Assembly: GCA_963556145.1 (NCBI GenBank)
Contig: OY744464.1
Coordinates: forward strand, 3,472,001 to 3,536,000
Direction: 5' to 3'
Source of the DNA: Hygrocybe punicea
Taxonomy: Eukaryota; Basidiomycota; Agaricomycetes; Agaricales; Hygrophoraceae
DNA: 64,000 nucleotides
The position numbers and the translations under genes are program-made. Numbering within the stretch: position 1 is the stretch's first letter; each line of letters begins with the position of its first letter. The notes beneath the pieces are model-generated. The model was not told where the DNA came from. It searched no databases and was given only the letters and a program-made list of their open reading frames with translations. Below are positions 1 through 9,980 of the stretch, piece by piece.

Positions 1-763
1 TTTTGTGGCCTGGTTATTAGTTGCGGATCCTACATTAAAGAGGTGAGCTGTGATTTGAGACCTTTTAGACTCAATTGACTTGGACAATAGCTACTCGATA
101 TCTTCACGTCAATGACAGGGCACCGAAATCATTGATTGTGTAAACAAGTATGTCAACATTTTTGACAACATGTCTTTTCATAGCTAATTTTGGCATGCTT
201 GCCAACAAAAGTGCAGCTCCACCATCCAGCAAGGGATCAGAGATGTATGTGAATGATGTTGAAAAGGATCATGGAGGTCAGTGGCCTGGTACACTGTGTC
301 TTGTTCAGTCTAATAGAGAACACACAGGATGTAAGCGAGGTAGTTATGTTGGAACTAGATTTGGAGGGTCAATTCTTTGCCAAAAGCCAAGTGACAGACT
401 ACCGGTGCCACGGATCAGCTCTAAAAGATTTCAATGTACTGGATTTCTTCGTACACACGTATGAAGTTGAGGAAGAACACATGCAGCATCATCAAGAGGA
501 ACGACAAAGTAGAGGGCGTCCACATCACCTACGTATTCCATATCTGCTGACTCATCCCAAAAGTTCATGTTGTTATCGAGTACTCCATGCAGAGGGACAC
601 CGGAATCTCCCAGATGTTGTTGGCCGCTGGTTCCCAAGACATGATGACGATGACAAGAAACAGTTGTATGTGGCTTGCATGCTAACATTGTTGAAACCTT
701 GGCGTGACATGTCAACAGATTTGAAAATGGCAGACATATCTTGGGTCGATGCGTTTCAACTTT

Positions 764-771
764 GTCACAGA
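764..771. repeat. target-site duplication, left copy
   Basis: GTCACAGA immediately left of the foldback element; the same 8 bp follow its right end. In the reading frame GTC-ACA-GA that continues on the right side, removal of the element plus one copy restores an uninterrupted helicase frame, which confirms the insertion site. Confidence 0.85.
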
Positions 772-1158
772 TAGTGTTGCCACGACTATAGTTGGTCACT
801 TTTCTTTTCTCTGCTCTACTGCCTTCAATAAAATACATAAAAATATAAAGAAAATTTCGAGGGGTAGCCTCTACATAGGTCTTGAGTTAGTACACTTAAA
901 CCTTTCTGTAATATGTAACCCATCATTGGATAAGTGACCAACTATGGTTTTTAGTCGCGACTAACATAGTCGCGACTAAAAACCATAGTTGGTCACTTAT
1001 CCAATGATGGGTTACATATTACAGAAAGGTTTAAGTGTACTAACTCAAGACCTATGTAGAGGCTACCCCTCGAAATTTTCTTTATATTTTTATGTATTTT
1101 ATTGAAGGCAGTAGAGCAGAGAAAAGAAAAGTGACCAACTATAGTCGTGGCAACACTA
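772..1158. mobile_element. foldback (inverted-dimer) MITE, hAT-like
   Basis: A perfect 192-bp inverted repeat (772-963 against 967-1158) with a 3-bp spacer ACA at 964-966. Outer ends are TAGTGTTGCC and GGCAACACTA, and the element is flanked by identical 8-bp copies of GTCACAGA. The 8-bp duplication and TAGTG..CACTA ends fit the hAT superfamily. Each arm itself has subterminal inverted motifs (AGTTGGTCAC near the outer end, GTGACCAACT near the inner end), so the insertion looks like two short MITE copies joined head to head. No coding capacity; mobilisation would need a transposase from elsewhere. The exact identity of the arms suggests a recent origin, or gene conversion between them. Confidence 0.88.
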
Positions 1159-1166
1159 GTCACAGA
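1159..1166. repeat. target-site duplication, right copy
   Basis: GTCACAGA immediately right of the foldback element, identical to the left copy. Confidence 0.85.
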
Positions 1167-3295
1167 AACATCGTCTCACATTCATTTTGTTCTTTCTGCT
1201 ATTCAATATTTTCATGAATGCAACATTGCGGCAAAGAAAGAGCTCACAAAAACAGATATGACCATTGAGCACCAGGATGTCATGAATGCGGATGATTCAG
1301 CATCTGACAAAATGGAGTTGGCAGAGCCTACCATGGATTTCGATGACAATCTCACAGAGGAGGATGTTGTTGCATTCAAGAACTCACAAAAGTCATTCAA
1401 GGAGGAGATAAATGGACGGCTCACTATCGAATTAGCGAGGAAAGCAAACTTGTTTGAAAGTGTCAACGGTCACTGGAAGACAAATAGGGGAAAGGCAGAG
1501 AATGTGAACAAGAAAGACATGGATGATTTACTTCAATGGAAGAACAGCTTACAACAAGACATAGTCCAAGTGAATCGACGTTCAAACCAGGACGAGACAC
1601 AAATGACAGTCATCACAGGTCCTTCTGTTGAACCACTGCAAACAAAATCAGCACATGGAAAAAGGCAATGCACAGATGAAGTTATCACGAACGAGAACAT
1701 GAAACATGAAAGAAACAAGCCGCTCAGCAAGGAGCAGCAACGGGCCCATGATATTATCCTGTGGCATCTGAAGGAGACACTAGCCAGTGCACAACCACCT
1801 CCACTACAAATGGTGATATATGGTGAAGGTGGCATGGGTAAATCGAGAGTGATTCGTGCCGTCACTCAAACATTTCGTGAATATGTTGTGGAGAACTGGC
1901 TAATCAAAGCTGCATACACTGCTATTGCTTCATCATTGATCGATGGAAAAACCACGCACCACATCACACACATGTCGGCTATTCACAATGGGGTCATGTC
2001 AGCCGCCACGAAAAACAAGTGGCAAAATTTTTGGAGCCAATACCGATACCTTTTCATCAATGAATATTCTATGATTGGAAAGAGTTTTCTCTGTGCTTTG
2101 TCTCGCAACATTTCAATCACTAAAGCAGGGGGAAAAGGATCCATGGACAATTCATTTGGTGGAGTGAATGTTATTCTCTGTGGAGATTTACATCAATTTC
2201 CTCCCATCACCACAACAAAACGAGAAGCCCTTTTTTTCCGATCAAACAGCGCTGACAAGCTTGACGCACAACTCGGTCACAAGATTTATGAAGAATTCAG
2301 GACTGTTGTGATCTTGAAAACCCAGCAGCGAATGACAGACCCTGTCTAGCATGATTTTTGCACCACTTGCAGTATGGAGAAGTCTAGGCACACCACCTAA
2401 AGATGTTGCGGACTTTAATCATCGGGGAATGTCAATGTGAACACACAGACCTTGATACACCAGAGTGGCAAAATGCCATGCTTGTCACCCCAAGGCACAC
2501 CGTCAGACAACAATGGAACATGGCAGCAATACAGAAACACTGCAAGGAGACCAGAGAGAAGCTTTATGTCATCAATGCTGAAGACACCATAAAATGTCAC
2601 CCGCTGTCTCTGCGTGAACAGCTAGCATTGGCAGGTCGAGAAGGAAAAGAAAGGGCACACAAAAAGACTTGTTGGAGAAGATAGAACTTGCGAAGGGCAT
2701 GAAGGTGATGATAACAACTAATATTGAGACAGACCTCGACATCGCGAATGGAGCCCGTGGTGAAATAATTGATATAAAACTCCATCGAAACGAGCCTAAC
2801 ACAAGTTCGGAGCCCATCATCCACTTGAAACATGTCCCAGTGTTCATTCTTGTGAGGCTGGAATGAACACGGGCAAAGCCACTTGCAGGACTGCAGTCAA
2901 GAATAGTCCCAATAGAGCCCATCACCAGTCAAATGCAAATAAAGATACAAGTGGGCTCACAAACTTTAACCAAAAATGTGTGCCGCCGACAATATTCATT
3001 GATGGGAAGCTACGCATTCACGGACTATTGAGCTCAAGGACAAACCATGCTGTATGTGTTTGTGGACATAAAGTGCCCACCAGCACCGAGAACTCTAAGT
3101 TTATTCAACTTATATGTGGCCCTGTCAAGAAGTGCAGGACGGGAAAACATACGGTTATTGCGAGATTTTGAAGACACACAATTTTTGCAAACACACAATC
3201 CTGAGCTCATCGCAGAGGACGAGAGACTGGAAGGACATGATGAAGAGACGAAGGGATGGTGGGAAAAGATGAGAGAGAGCGCCCGTCGTACTTAG

Positions 3296-4253
3296 CAAAT
3301 GGATCTGGTTGCATCGACAGCTTGTATTTTAAACCTGGGACATCGATGTACATCATGAAAGTCGCATGGCTGGGGTTAAGTTCATAAAGCCCGGTGTTGA
3401 TAAATATTTAGGATATCCACGCCCGATGCGCTTCTTTTCGAGGGGGTCAGCAACCTTGCAAGCAAGGTAACGTGAAGCATACCTAATTTAGTAATATGGC
3501 CAAATTTCACTTGATAAAAATAATAACTCCGACTATTTTCAGTATTTTCACAATGATTTATGGCCAAAGTACTCCCCTCACCAAACTGTGGAGATGTATC
3601 TGACCACATCCACGACAACCATAAGAATCCGCCCTACATAAGCCCCATGGGAGGTTACGTATACGGGAAGGCTTTGTTGGTGGGAGACTCTGGGGCAGGT
3701 AAAAGGTACCATTCGACTTAACTGGAGAGTCGGCGGACGGAGGAATTGGAATCTAAGCGATGTTGTACGACGTCTGATTTCTGAATTTACAGATAATCCC
3801 ATCATGAGCCATGGTCACGCCTGGGGCCCGAGTACTGAGTACTGAGTGCCAAAAGTATTACATTCCTGGTGAGTGTCGCACACTAACTGGCTACACGACT
3901 CGACACGAGCACAGTCATTTGTATCAAGGATCCACTGTACTGCGGGTTTCTATCCTTATCCAGCAAGGTCGTGGAAGAGTTTTTATGCTACATTTTTTCT
4001 CTAGGATCCGATTTTCGCAGGATGGATGGGACGGAGCTCCGAGCCCCATATTCTGCCCTACACCGGATCCCTTACCTTCCAACTTAAAATGCTCGTAAAG
4101 CAACGGCTTAAGCCTACCACTCGCCTTTCAGTCTCCCTCGAGACTCGTTTTGTAGGCGTGGCTACACAACATGTTTGCCTCGTGTCCGAATGCTTAAATC
4201 TCAGGCCCAAGTCTACTCTACTCATAGCTCGAACTTTCCCTGCTGTTTGCTAG
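3296..4253. other. no convincing gene
   Basis: About 960 bp between the helicase remnant and the next gene. Short frames are present, but none shows family motifs or splice-joined continuity. The one notable item is a 17-bp direct internal repeat at 3832-3848 that recurs at 9906-9922. Confidence 0.5.
3832..3848 (+). repeat. 17-bp dispersed repeat, copy 1
   Basis: GTACTGAGTACTGAGTG, built from a 7-bp unit (GTACTGA/GTACTGAG). The same 17 bp occur in the same orientation at 9906-9922, upstream of the Dicer gene. Function unknown. Confidence 0.6.
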
Positions 4254-5897
4254 ATGTCGCCTTTCAATATTTTCAAGGCATTGAGCGGGTTTACTCGTGA
4301 CAGGAACTTGGCAGAAGGGAGGCTCCCATATTCTCGACGGGGAAGAATCGTAAAGACTCAAAGAGACCGGCAGGTGCGTCTGTCATTCCTGCGCTGCGCT
4401 GCGTGTATTGACTATACTTGTAGTCTGAAGAACAGGTGCATCTCATGGGTGGCAAGTTTTCCTGGTTTTAACGTTCACCACCAGTTTGCCCCTGTGGCCT
4501 CGCCTCGTGCTACTTCAGAGGACCATGTTTTTTTTTTTCAGGAACCCAGAAGCTTTATATCAGGAAGCGACCAAATCATGCAATCTGCCTGGCCATCTAG
4601 TTCAATCCCTGCCGTGCATCGGACAGAAATCAGTGGCCGCGTACATGAAAATCTCTCTGACGATGGCGAAATCTTCTTTCCCTACCACCAGCGTGTTGTA
4701 AGGAATGGGTCTCATGCCACGTCATTTACATCAGATTTGGAGACCGAGCAGTCCCCCATCCCGATCAGTGCGACTACCAGCAGCTACACCAGCTGGGAGA
4801 GGGGTACTAATGATCACCTTTCGGAGGTCGAGGAGTCTCAGCCTTTTAGTACTCCATCGTGGGTGGGTGGTTCCAGTTGCCATTCAGCCTACGATTGCTA
4901 TGACCCTCAGTACGAATTTCAACCCAACACACCGCGCCGGTTGTCACTCAAGCAAAACTACTTGCCCCTCGGACATACTTCATCTATTGATGAAGAAAGT
5001 CAGGTTAGTATATCTGTAACTGCCCACCTTCAGGTTGGTGATTTCTATCGCTGAAACAAGGCCAGCGATGAGTACGACTATTTGACAGACTTAGAGGATT
5101 ACGGTCATAGTATTTATGACAGCAGCAGCGGTACACAAACCTATTATATTGTACCCGCAGGAATCAACGTCATATTTCAGGACGAATACGGGAACGAAAT
5201 TACCCGGTCATTTCTTCCCAGGATTCTGGTTAGAAGCTACGCTGATGTCGAAGTTCCACAGAGTCGGAGATTTTGGCCGTCGCCCTCGTTCTTCACGTCG
5301 GCGGAAAGTCCCAATCATAATCCAGGATGAGGATGGTGTTGAGCTCTACAGGTCCTAGTTTCATCGAAGTTTTTACCTCTCCAGCTAAATTTCATGCCGT
5401 TCTCAGGTCTGGCGACGCTAGCGTTTCATCGTATAGCAGCCGTTCTAGTCCGAGGTCCTTCTGTGATCATCGACCAATGGGCCGACGTGAATGTGGTGCA
5501 CTTAAGTTTGTGTCTCTCCTGAGGGTTTTGAGTACGCTAAGGGTTTTCACAGCTCGCAGAGCGGTAGTTCTGGTCATGCCTCGTACTTGCACTTTCCATA
5601 TGATCACGGAGTTCCAGAAATGGCCCCGTAAGTTATGAATGGTGACCTCCCGTTGTTTCGCTATAACTGTCTTAAAAGCAGTAGTTCCAAGAAAACCAGC
5701 TCGTCCTCCGGATCAACCCCAGCACATCACATCATTCTAATCGATGATCAAGGAAGGCAAATTCCTATGTTTGTAAACCTTTTTCACACCACACGGAAGT
5801 TAATTTGATACTTGTCCCTAGATCACCAACTAACGCATCAACCAGGAGTTCCCAAAGCCGATCGGACAGGTCCGGATGCAGTAGACCGCATCACTAA
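4254..5897 (+). CDS. hypothetical protein with repeated strand motif
   Basis: Multi-exon gene of unknown function. Exons that join in frame: 4254-4373, a 12-nt exon 4424-4435 (SEEQ), 4542-5003, 5061-5216, 5262-5351, then less certain exons to a stop at 5895-5897. The N-terminal half is Ser/Thr-rich and probably disordered. The C-terminal half repeats a hydrophobic-strand/acidic pattern: VIFQDEYGNEITR, IIIQDEDGVELYR, SVIIDQW and IILIDDQGRQIP. The regular spacing of V/I-rich strands each followed by D-E/Q-x-G suggests a beta-repeat fold; no enzyme signature is seen. No signal peptide. It runs convergently to FAF1, whose stop lies about 140 bp away. The gene is credible because several splice joins restore one frame; the exons between 5400 and 5640 are unresolved. 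Confidence 0.6.
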
Positions 5898-6035
5898 TAC
5901 CGGGACAGCCATCTCGGTAATTTCCTAAAGTCTGGTGGAGAGCAATGTTATCCGAGGCGCGCACTTGTTTCGGTAGCCTTGTAATAATCGAGCGACAACC
6001 GATCTCTAAGGAGACAGTCACATTGCTGACTCTGT

Positions 6036-7064
6036 TTACTTTCGACTCCTTCCTTTGCCGCGTGATGATACTCTCCCATCGACCGTATTATGTATCACAC
6101 TGATTTCCTCCCGGCTGAGCTTTAATATTCCTTTACTGAATCTACCAACACCCATTTTCAAACCTCTGTCTCGTCTTCGCAACGAAGAAATTGAAGAGGA
6201 TTCAAAAAGTCTCTTGATAGTTGGGTGATAATTCCCCAAATTCTTTGCCTTTGAAAATGCCAACGTTGGTCAAAATCATTTCGAAAACTTGGTTTAATGA
6301 AATGACCTGTTCTAGTTGTTGCTGCGCTCTTTCTTTCTGTTTCTCGAGTAATCCGCTTCTAACCCGTTGCGATGCTTTGTTTCTCTCCGCTGCTCGGACA
6401 ACCTTTTCGCCTTTTCCAAGTTTGGCTCCTCCACTCAATTCCAGTACTCGCCCGGCGAGTGCTTTCTTACGCTGGGCAGGCGTCAAGTTCAGCTCAGGAT
6501 TCAGCGATCCCGATAATAACTTTGTATGAACGAGACGGTGCAGAATAGCGTCGTTCTGAGCGTTTGTCCTGGTCATAAATATATGGGTAAGGGAACTAGC
6601 CTGGCAACGATGACCATAAGTACATACAGTTCGTCATCTCCGTCTCTCCCATGATCGTCTACTTCTGTGAAATTTTGGATATTTTCTGCTCTTCTTGAAA
6701 CTCGAGAGTCCGAAAAAATCACCACTTCGGCGGTACGAGAAGGGGCTTGGGAAGGAAGGCCATCCTCCTCGCACTCACAAACTTAGGTCGACTTCTAGTA
6801 AATCGTAAGCAAGACGTGAGTGAAGGAATAAATACCATGGACTGTGTCTTGGTCTACGCCATCGCAACCACTCCATTCCTCGAATTCCTCATCTGAACGC
6901 CAATGTGACTGAAAGGACTTGACTCTTGGTAAAACATGCCCCTCGGCATGTTTGCGCTTCCTGCTGTTTGCCCTGCTCGTCTCGAGGGACGAAAAAGAAT
7001 CTAGAAATTGTTGCCCATGCGCATCCAAGATGTTCAGCAATTTCGAGTCCGAGTCCGAATCCAT
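6036..7064 (-). CDS. FAF1: rRNA-processing protein FAF1 homologue
   Basis: Nucleolar protein needed for early pre-rRNA processing and 40S subunit assembly in yeast (family also includes human C1orf131). Four exons join in frame: 6836-7064, 6628-6781, 6307-6568, 6036-6248. The hallmark is the charged segment KGEKVVRAAERNKASQRV followed by EKQKER and, after the last intron, AKNLGNYHPTIKRLF; the C-terminus is Arg/Lys-rich and helical. The N-terminus MDSDSDSKLL is acidic as in other members. Predicted length about 285 residues, within the family range. Divergent from the membrane-protein gene starting at 7168 with only 103 bp between them, implying a shared promoter. Family membership is recognised from the conserved core; the function is from yeast knowledge. 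Confidence 0.8.
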
Positions 7065-7167
7065 TTCAATTTAAGGATTCAAGCTATTCAAGCTTCAAGC
7101 TTAAGCCGAAGTCGTCAAGTTACGGTTCGATAGTATCGTGACTTACAAAGTTTACTCTCCTTGTACC
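7065..7167. promoter_or_regulatory. bidirectional promoter, FAF1 / membrane protein
   Basis: Only 103 bp separate two divergent start codons, so both genes must share control sequences here. It contains tandem CAAGCTT-like motifs (TTCAAGCTATTCAAGCTTC), but no recognised factor site. Confidence 0.5.
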
Positions 7168-7946
7168 ATGTCCAATGGCGAAGAATCTCCTACAACATTG
7201 GCATTGCCGGAAGAAGAGCAGTGGCGTTTGGTCAATGAAACTGGGATACTGAATAGACTCCCTGTTGGCGACAACATGGATGAAGACATTTCCCTTCCAG
7301 ACGAGATATTCAATTCACTGCTATTGATTGTCCCCTTCTCGTTTCTCCTACTCATGATGGAGATGTACGCCTTTTCTGACGTTATCGAGCGGAATCTGAC
7401 ATGAAGTGGCTAGCAAAGTCTGATCCATCATCAATATGGAAAGCAGCCGACTTTCCGAATACTCGTGGATAGGATGGCACCCAGTGTCCCGAGTACGTTC
7501 TTGACGACGCCTTTGTAATGAAGCTAAATGCTGACCGTCACACGGCCCCCCAAGTCTTGTCGATTTTCATCTTTTACAGTAAGGATAATTTATGTGTTTT
7601 TGCATGGTGGTACTGACAAGTACTATTTTAAAAAATAACGCGCGATCCAGCCACTCGCTATAAGCAACGCCGACTAATGCAACTGTTCCTCTTTTCGGTG
7701 TCGGTCGTTGTAGGGCCTCGGATGATCTACCTGATCAATCGAGGATCATGGCTAGTTAACATGAGACAGGTAATTCCACTTATCATGACTCTTCATTGTC
7801 GTTCAAAGTCTACTTCCCAACAGTGCCCTCCGTTAGCCACCGTCTGGGTGTACACCATCGTGCAACTCAACCTTCGTGCGGCAGTTATGAATTTGATTGT
7901 TGTCAGTGTCTGGGTATGGTGGAAAGGCTGGAAATTGTTGTTTTGA
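7168..7946 (+). CDS. small multi-pass membrane protein, conserved in fungi
   Basis: About 205 residues from five exons (7168-7364, 7419-7492, 7555-7578, 7651-7769, 7824-7946) that join perfectly; the third is only 24 nt. Hydrophobic segments are at SLLLIVPFSFLLLMMEI, ILSIFIFY, LFLFSVSVVVGPRMIYLI, CPPLATVWVYTIVQL and MNLIVVSVWVWW, giving four or five membrane spans. A conserved-looking stretch is LINRGSWLVNMRQCPPL. No cleavable signal peptide and no known catalytic motif. I recognise it as a recurrent fungal membrane-protein type but cannot name a function; the endomembrane system is a guess. It shares a 103-bp promoter with FAF1. Confidence 0.65.
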
Positions 7947-8347
7947 CTCGTAACTATACTTATTATAATCGGAAGCAACCTAAGCTTTCACAGTACATTT
8001 TTACAAGAGATGAATGCAAACATGTGTCCTGAACACAGGACCTCCAATCCAAGTTTGATCGACCATCCCGTGTTGTTTGATCAGGTAGACCTTGGTACGA
8101 TGATAGATGAAAACAAACTTGAAGTGAGGGTAATTCCATCTTTGCTCGATGATACGCCACAAGTTCCGGTTGCATTCTTGAACCGGAAGGGCACCTTATA
8201 CGAGCAGGTTATTTATCATATATGAAAGTCGATGGATAGTGATGCGTCAACTGAATGGCAGAATATAATCATGCCTGAAGAGGTGGCAAAATGAAGTGAG
8301 CGAGGTAGGGCATGGACTAGGTGAATGGCAACAAAGTGAGTGGTGTC
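7947..8347. other. intergenic, no supported gene
   Basis: Holds the 3' ends of two convergent genes. A 71-codon open stretch at 8010-8225 has no splice partner and no recognisable motif, so it is not called. Confidence 0.45.
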
Positions 8348-9646
8348 TTAGATCCCATCACCCGCGTCTAGTTCCTGTGCTAGTAAGTCCACTTTACTCT
8401 GCAATATCATAAAATCAGAGATGAAGATGCACAAGAGAGTATGATGCAAACGTGATATGTTGTTGTTCTTCCATCCAGCACCGTTCTGAGAACCCGTAGT
8501 TGCCATTTGAGCCGGCGACTCAATGTTCGCTGGATAGCAACTTTGTATTTCTCAAGGCGATCAATGAATGCTCTGTAAATGCGATCATCACGAGCAAAAT
8601 AATAAGACTGTGGGAGGACGCAAAAGTATCAGGGCAACGAGAGAAGGGAAATGCAGACACACTGGAATGTTTTCTCCTTGTATGAATTCTAACGCTGACG
8701 ACCAAGCGCCTAACATGAGCAGGTCTGCAGTTGCATTTGCTACGCTATTTCTCGTGAGTTGAAGGATTCCACTATGTTAAGATTTGACATACTAGTCTTC
8801 TAAGGAGGCGATGACTCCAGCTTTCCCCAACTCCTTGGTCGCAAATTTTCGGACAGCGGATTGAGCAGTGGAAACAGGTTTTCCTGTGGTTCCCGCACGC
8901 AGAGCGAGACTGATACTAGCAGCTTGCGCCATTACCCATTTATCACCTTCACTCATGATCAGTGTCTGCAGAAAAGAAGCGGTGAGATCGCTTTGAGATT
9001 TAGCGAGACCGTAGTCGATTGCAAGCTTGAGATTGGTACCTTGATTTTGTGTTGGTGTTGTCTTTAAGTGAATAGGTAAGAGAAGCTCACGAAGTGCTTT
9101 CAAAGTGACTTTGGTCTTCGGTAACGTAACTTCATGATCTTCTAAATGATTTATCCATCGTGAAAAGGCACCCAACAAGATTATTGCGACATCTCGGTGA
9201 GATTGGCCAATTCTCATGGCATGCAATAAAGGAGTCGCATCTCCAGTTTTACGAAGAAGCAGCTGTAATTGATGACTCAACGAGTATCGATGCCGTAAAC
9301 AACGAGTGACTACAGACATACCGGAAAGGCTTTATCTCGAATCTCCATGAGATACATGACATCTTTGCGTTCGATCGCCCGAAATACCTCAAAGGGCTAG
9401 GTAGACGACGAGTGAACCTTCTGTACCATTAGTTTGGAGAATGATACATACTTGAGGATCCTTCCAAGACCTGACGGAAGCATTAGGTGATATTGAAGAG
9501 GATTTGGGGATAGATAAGACAGAGGAAGATGAAGCAACGGAAGAGGTGCTTATTCTTCTCGCGCGCTTGGTAGTTTCGTCATCTGAATCGTGAGTAGGTG
9601 AAGTGGAGCTTCGTTGTAGCTGTCTAGTTATTGCATCGGGTGCCAT
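8348..9646 (-). CDS. conserved basidiomycete protein, function unknown
   Basis: 322-residue protein from seven exons (9452-9646, 9322-9387, 9091-9262, 8793-9039, 8663-8744, 8452-8607, 8348-8398); total coding length is an exact multiple of three and every join keeps phase. The N-terminus (about 65 residues) is Ser-rich and basic (TKRARR). The rest is alpha-helical and conserved in style: RAIERKDVMYLMEIRDKAF, LLLRKTGDATPLLHAMRIG, then DYVANATADLLMLGAWSSAL, YYFARDDRIYRAFIDRLEKY and the basic SLSRRLKWQLRVLRTVLDG. No enzyme motif; helical repeats suggest a scaffold. It is divergent from the Dicer gene across 334 bp. Confidence 0.75.
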
Positions 9647-9980
9647 CTGCTCCGCTTCTCGTTGGAGGAATCCTTAGAATCATATCGGTCTCGATTATGC
9701 TTGCGTGAAATTCAGACAGACCAGTGGAGGGAAGACGTTCAGGAAGGCATGGATCGGATTTCACTCGTCGTCTTGGAATAGGGATCAGTAGTGTGGTAGG
9801 CTCCAGGGAACTGCTGGCGACCGCGTGGACAACTGGCGCGTTGTTCAACATTCTGAACAATTGTTCAATTTGTTCAACTGTGGCTACATGCCCATTGCCC
9901 ACTACGTACTGAGTACTGAGTGTTGACCTCTGTTTTGCAAGCACTCCCTGAAATCATGATGGGGCGACTTTTCTTCTAGC
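9647..9980. promoter_or_regulatory. bidirectional upstream region, unknown protein / Dicer
   Basis: The 334 bp between divergent start codons. It includes the second copy of the 17-bp repeat (9906-9922) and a run of near-palindromic TTGTTCAA/TTCTGAACAATTG motifs around 9841-9876. No named binding site can be assigned. Confidence 0.4.
9906..9922 (+). repeat. 17-bp dispersed repeat, copy 2
   Basis: Exact copy of 3832-3848, 58-75 bp upstream of the proposed Dicer start codon. Confidence 0.6.

Larger units (their letters stand above)
1..3295 (+). pseudogene. decayed Helitron-type PIF1-like helicase
   Basis: Remnant of a Helitron replicase/PIF1-family helicase, cut by the left edge. Positions 253-774 carry a collinear piece typical of the region before the helicase (GRWFPRHDD, LLKPWRDMSTDL). 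Positions 1690-2349 hold the helicase core: Walker A GEGGMGKS, an altered Walker B (LFINEYSM where DEVSM-like is usual) and GDLHQFPP. Positions 2403-3295 hold later motifs in shifted frames (LAKGMKVMITTN, then LFNLYVALSRSAGRENI as motif VI). Stops and frame changes occur near 755, at 2347-2349, near 2670 and near 2870, and a 387-bp foldback element interrupts it at 772. It cannot encode one protein. The family call rests on motif order and is firm; assignment to Helitron rather than a stand-alone PIF1 is inference, since neither a Rep domain nor a terminal hairpin is seen. Confidence 0.8.

Noticed and set aside
772..1158. Palindrome as pure assembly artefact
   Set aside because: The flanking exact 8-bp duplication and hAT-like ends argue for a real insertion, although long reads should confirm it.
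9624..9944. 106-codon open frame on - strand upstream of the unknown-protein gene
   Set aside because: It overlaps the start of the spliced gene in another frame and has no motif; most likely 5' UTR/promoter sequence.
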